Assembly (NCBI GenBank): GCA_020850785.1 | Contig: JADZDZ010000140.1 | Span: forward strand, 1-8,459 | Direction of reading: 5' to 3' | From: Candidatus Sumerlaeota bacterium | GTDB lineage: Bacteria; Sumerlaeota; Sumerlaeia; SLMS01 | Length of the DNA stretch: 8,459 nt | Shown here: positions 7,038-8,459 of the stretch, piece by piece | Numbering within the stretch: the stretch's first letter is position 1 | How the letters are laid out: each line of letters starts with the position of its first letter | The notes under the pieces: model-generated | The model's database searches: none | Seen by the model: the letters and a program-made list of their open reading frames with translations, nothing else | What the model was told of the DNA's origin: nothing | Position numbers and translations under genes: made by a program

Positions 7038-8459
7038 ATGTCAACATTGCTGGCTGCGGCCGTTCATTCTGGCAGGTTTACGACGCTCGATTGGGGCGTG
7101 GTGGTCATTTATGTGCTCACGATCGCGGCGGTGGGGCTTTGGCTTTCCCGCGGCCAGCAGAGCAAGCGCGACTACTTTCTGGGGGGAAGGAACATCCCCT
7201 GGTGGGCGGTGGGCTTCTCCATCGTCGCGACGGAAACCAGCGCCCTGACAGTGATTGGTGTGCCGGGCATGGCGATTGGCGCGCTTGCCGTGAAGGAGGG
7301 ACTGATCAGTGCATCGAAGGGCTCCATGCTCTTCATGATGGTCGTGCTGGGACACATCATTGGCCGCATCATCATCGCCGTTTACATCGTGCCCTACTAC
7401 TTCAAGGGTGATGTCTATACGCCGTATCAGTTGCTGTCGCGTGCGTTCGGGCAGAAGGCGCGCTTCGTCGCATCGGGCCTTGCGCTCATCACGACGGCGC
7501 TTGGTGCGGGTGTTCGCGTCTACGCCAGCGCCATCCCGATCATGTTCGCCATGCGCGGCTTCTACGAAGGATGGGGGATCAACCATTCCATCGCATTGAT
7601 CATGCTGATCGCGATGGTGTACACGTCACTGGGCGGAATCAAAGCGGTGGTGTGGACGGAGATTCTCCAGTATTTCATCTTCGTGGGCGGCGGCCTTTTC
7701 GCGCTGTACTACATTCCCACGTTGCTGGAGGGAAACCTGGCGGCGCCATCGGGCGCGACGCACTGGGCGGCGGTGAAGGAGGTCGCCGCCGACAACATGA
7801 CGATCTTCAAGACCGGCTTCCTCAGCAGCGCGGAGCTTCACGCGAAACTGGGGGAAACCTACACGTTCGGCCAGGCGTTTTGGGCGCAGATTCAGAACAT
7901 CTTCTGCGGCGATTACAACCTGATCATGGGATTGCTGGCGGTACCGCCGGGGATCGTGCTCGCCATCGGATTCAACCAACTCAGCATCCAGCGCGTGCTG
8001 TGCTGCCGAAACACCAGCGATGGCCGGAAGTCGATGATCATGAGCGCCTGCCTGATCGCTCCGCAGTTCCTGATGTTCCTGCTGATCGGCATCTGCCTGT
8101 TTGCATTCTACAAGATCAACGGCTTCCAGTTCTTCGGCTTCGAGCCGTGGGACCCCAACAGCATCGATGCCGCCACGGGCATCGGAAAGCCGAAAGCCGA
8201 CTACGTCTTTCCCAGCTTCATCATGACGCAAATGCCGGAGATTCTGAAGGGCTTCATGGTTGCAGCGATCCTGTCCGCCGCGATGTCCAGCGAATCGGGC
8301 GCGCTGAGCGCCATGAGCAGCATGGTCGTCATGGACTTCTACAAGCCGTTGCACAAGCGGGCGGAGGATGAACGGAAGGAACTGAGGCTGTCGCGCATCA
8401 CGACGCTGTTCTGCGGTCTGGCACTTGCCATCGTTGCCTACCTGAGCCAGTCGAGCACC
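7038..8459 (+). CDS. Sodium:solute symporter, SSS (SLC5-like) family, 3' end outside window
   Basis: ATG 7038 has AGGA nine bases upstream, and the frame stays open for 474 codons to the window edge. The family is clear from DYFLGGRNIPWW (45-56) after the first membrane segment (about 18-37), FSIVATETSALTVIGVPG (60-77) at the broken TM1-type helix, TPYQLLSRAFG, and YTSLGGIKAVVWTEILQ. Further matches are FNQLSIQRVL (312-321) and the SAAMSSESGAL segment (Ser417/Ser418), which corresponds to the region holding the Na2-site serines in characterised members. Many hydrophobic segments place it in the inner membrane. SSS proteins use the sodium gradient to import sugars, sialic acid, amino acids or similar small molecules; the substrate here cannot be told. 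Its divergent position next to a secreted GH18-like protein suggests uptake of a sugar product, which is inference. Family members usually have about 450-600 residues, so most of the gene is probably present. Confidence 0.95.
   Translation, partial: MSTLLAAAVHSGRFTTLDWGVVVIYVLTIAAVGLWLSRGQQSKRDYFLGGRNIPWWAVGFSIVATETSALTVIGVPGMAIGALAVKEGLISASKGSMLFMMVVLGHIIGRIIIAVYIVPYYFKGDVYTPYQLLSRAFGQKARFVASGLALITTALGAGVRVYASAIPIMFAMRGFYEGWGINHSIALIMLIAMVYTSLGGIKAVVWTEILQYFIFVGGGLFALYYIPTLLEGNLAAPSGATHWAAVKEVAADNMTIFKTGFLSSAELHAKLGETYTFGQAFWAQIQNIFCGDYNLIMGLLAVPPGIVLAIGFNQLSIQRVLCCRNTSDGRKSMIMSACLIAPQFLMFLLIGICLFAFYKINGFQFFGFEPWDPNSIDAATGIGKPKADYVFPSFIMTQMPEILKGFMVAAILSAAMSSESGALSAMSSMVVMDFYKPLHKRAEDERKELRLSRITTLFCGLALAIVAYLSQSST

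Noticed and set aside
7571..8371. Plus-strand open frame of 266 codons overlapping the symporter
   Set aside because: The overlapping frame from 7038 carries SSS-family motifs throughout and stays open to the window edge; this one is Arg/His/Gly-rich without motifs.

Overview
The window is a GC-rich stretch of bacterial chromosome with no RNA gene, insertion sequence, CRISPR array or phage gene that I can see. It holds five protein genes, four of them with clear export signals or membrane segments, and the first and last are cut by the window edges. The protein styles suggest an environmental, Gram-negative-type, polymer-scavenging bacterium, perhaps of the Planctomycetes/Sumerlaeota/Hydrogenedentes kind. 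They include lipoproteins, a large modular secreted glycoside-hydrolase-like protein with a lamin-tail domain, and an SSS-family symporter. That taxonomic guess is inference only, because no marker gene is present.

Left part (1-3580, plus strand): three genes in a row, probably one operon. First is the 3' part of a two-domain hydrolase, an esterase-D-type alpha/beta hydrolase fused to an SGNH/GDSL hydrolase. Next come a beta-lactamase-fold serine hydrolase lipoprotein and a small lipoprotein that resembles NlpC/P60 or CHAP cysteine peptidases. The series ends in a strong hairpin-plus-T-tract terminator whose loop holds the stop codon of the third gene.

Middle part (3585-6857, minus strand): a convergent gene for a protein of about 1090 residues. 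It has a signal peptide, a GH18-like barrel, a beta-sandwich region, a lamin-tail domain and a C-terminal lectin-like domain. Its last strand is disturbed by a 41-bp tandem duplication that shifts the frame and replaces an inferred 10-residue end with a basic 34-residue tail. The two repeat copies differ at one synonymous base, which can be placed at the exact centre of the unit, so an assembly artefact must be considered.

Right part (6858-8459): a 180-bp divergent intergenic region, then the N-terminal 474 codons of a sodium:solute symporter that runs off the window.

Together the genes fit a theme of breaking down acylated or aminosugar-containing polymers outside the cytoplasm and taking up a small product, but the substrate cannot be read from the sequence. 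I see no convincing new defence or mobile system. The most notable items are the hydrolase fusion, the modular GH18-like protein with its frameshifting duplication, and the unassigned cysteine-peptidase-like lipoprotein.
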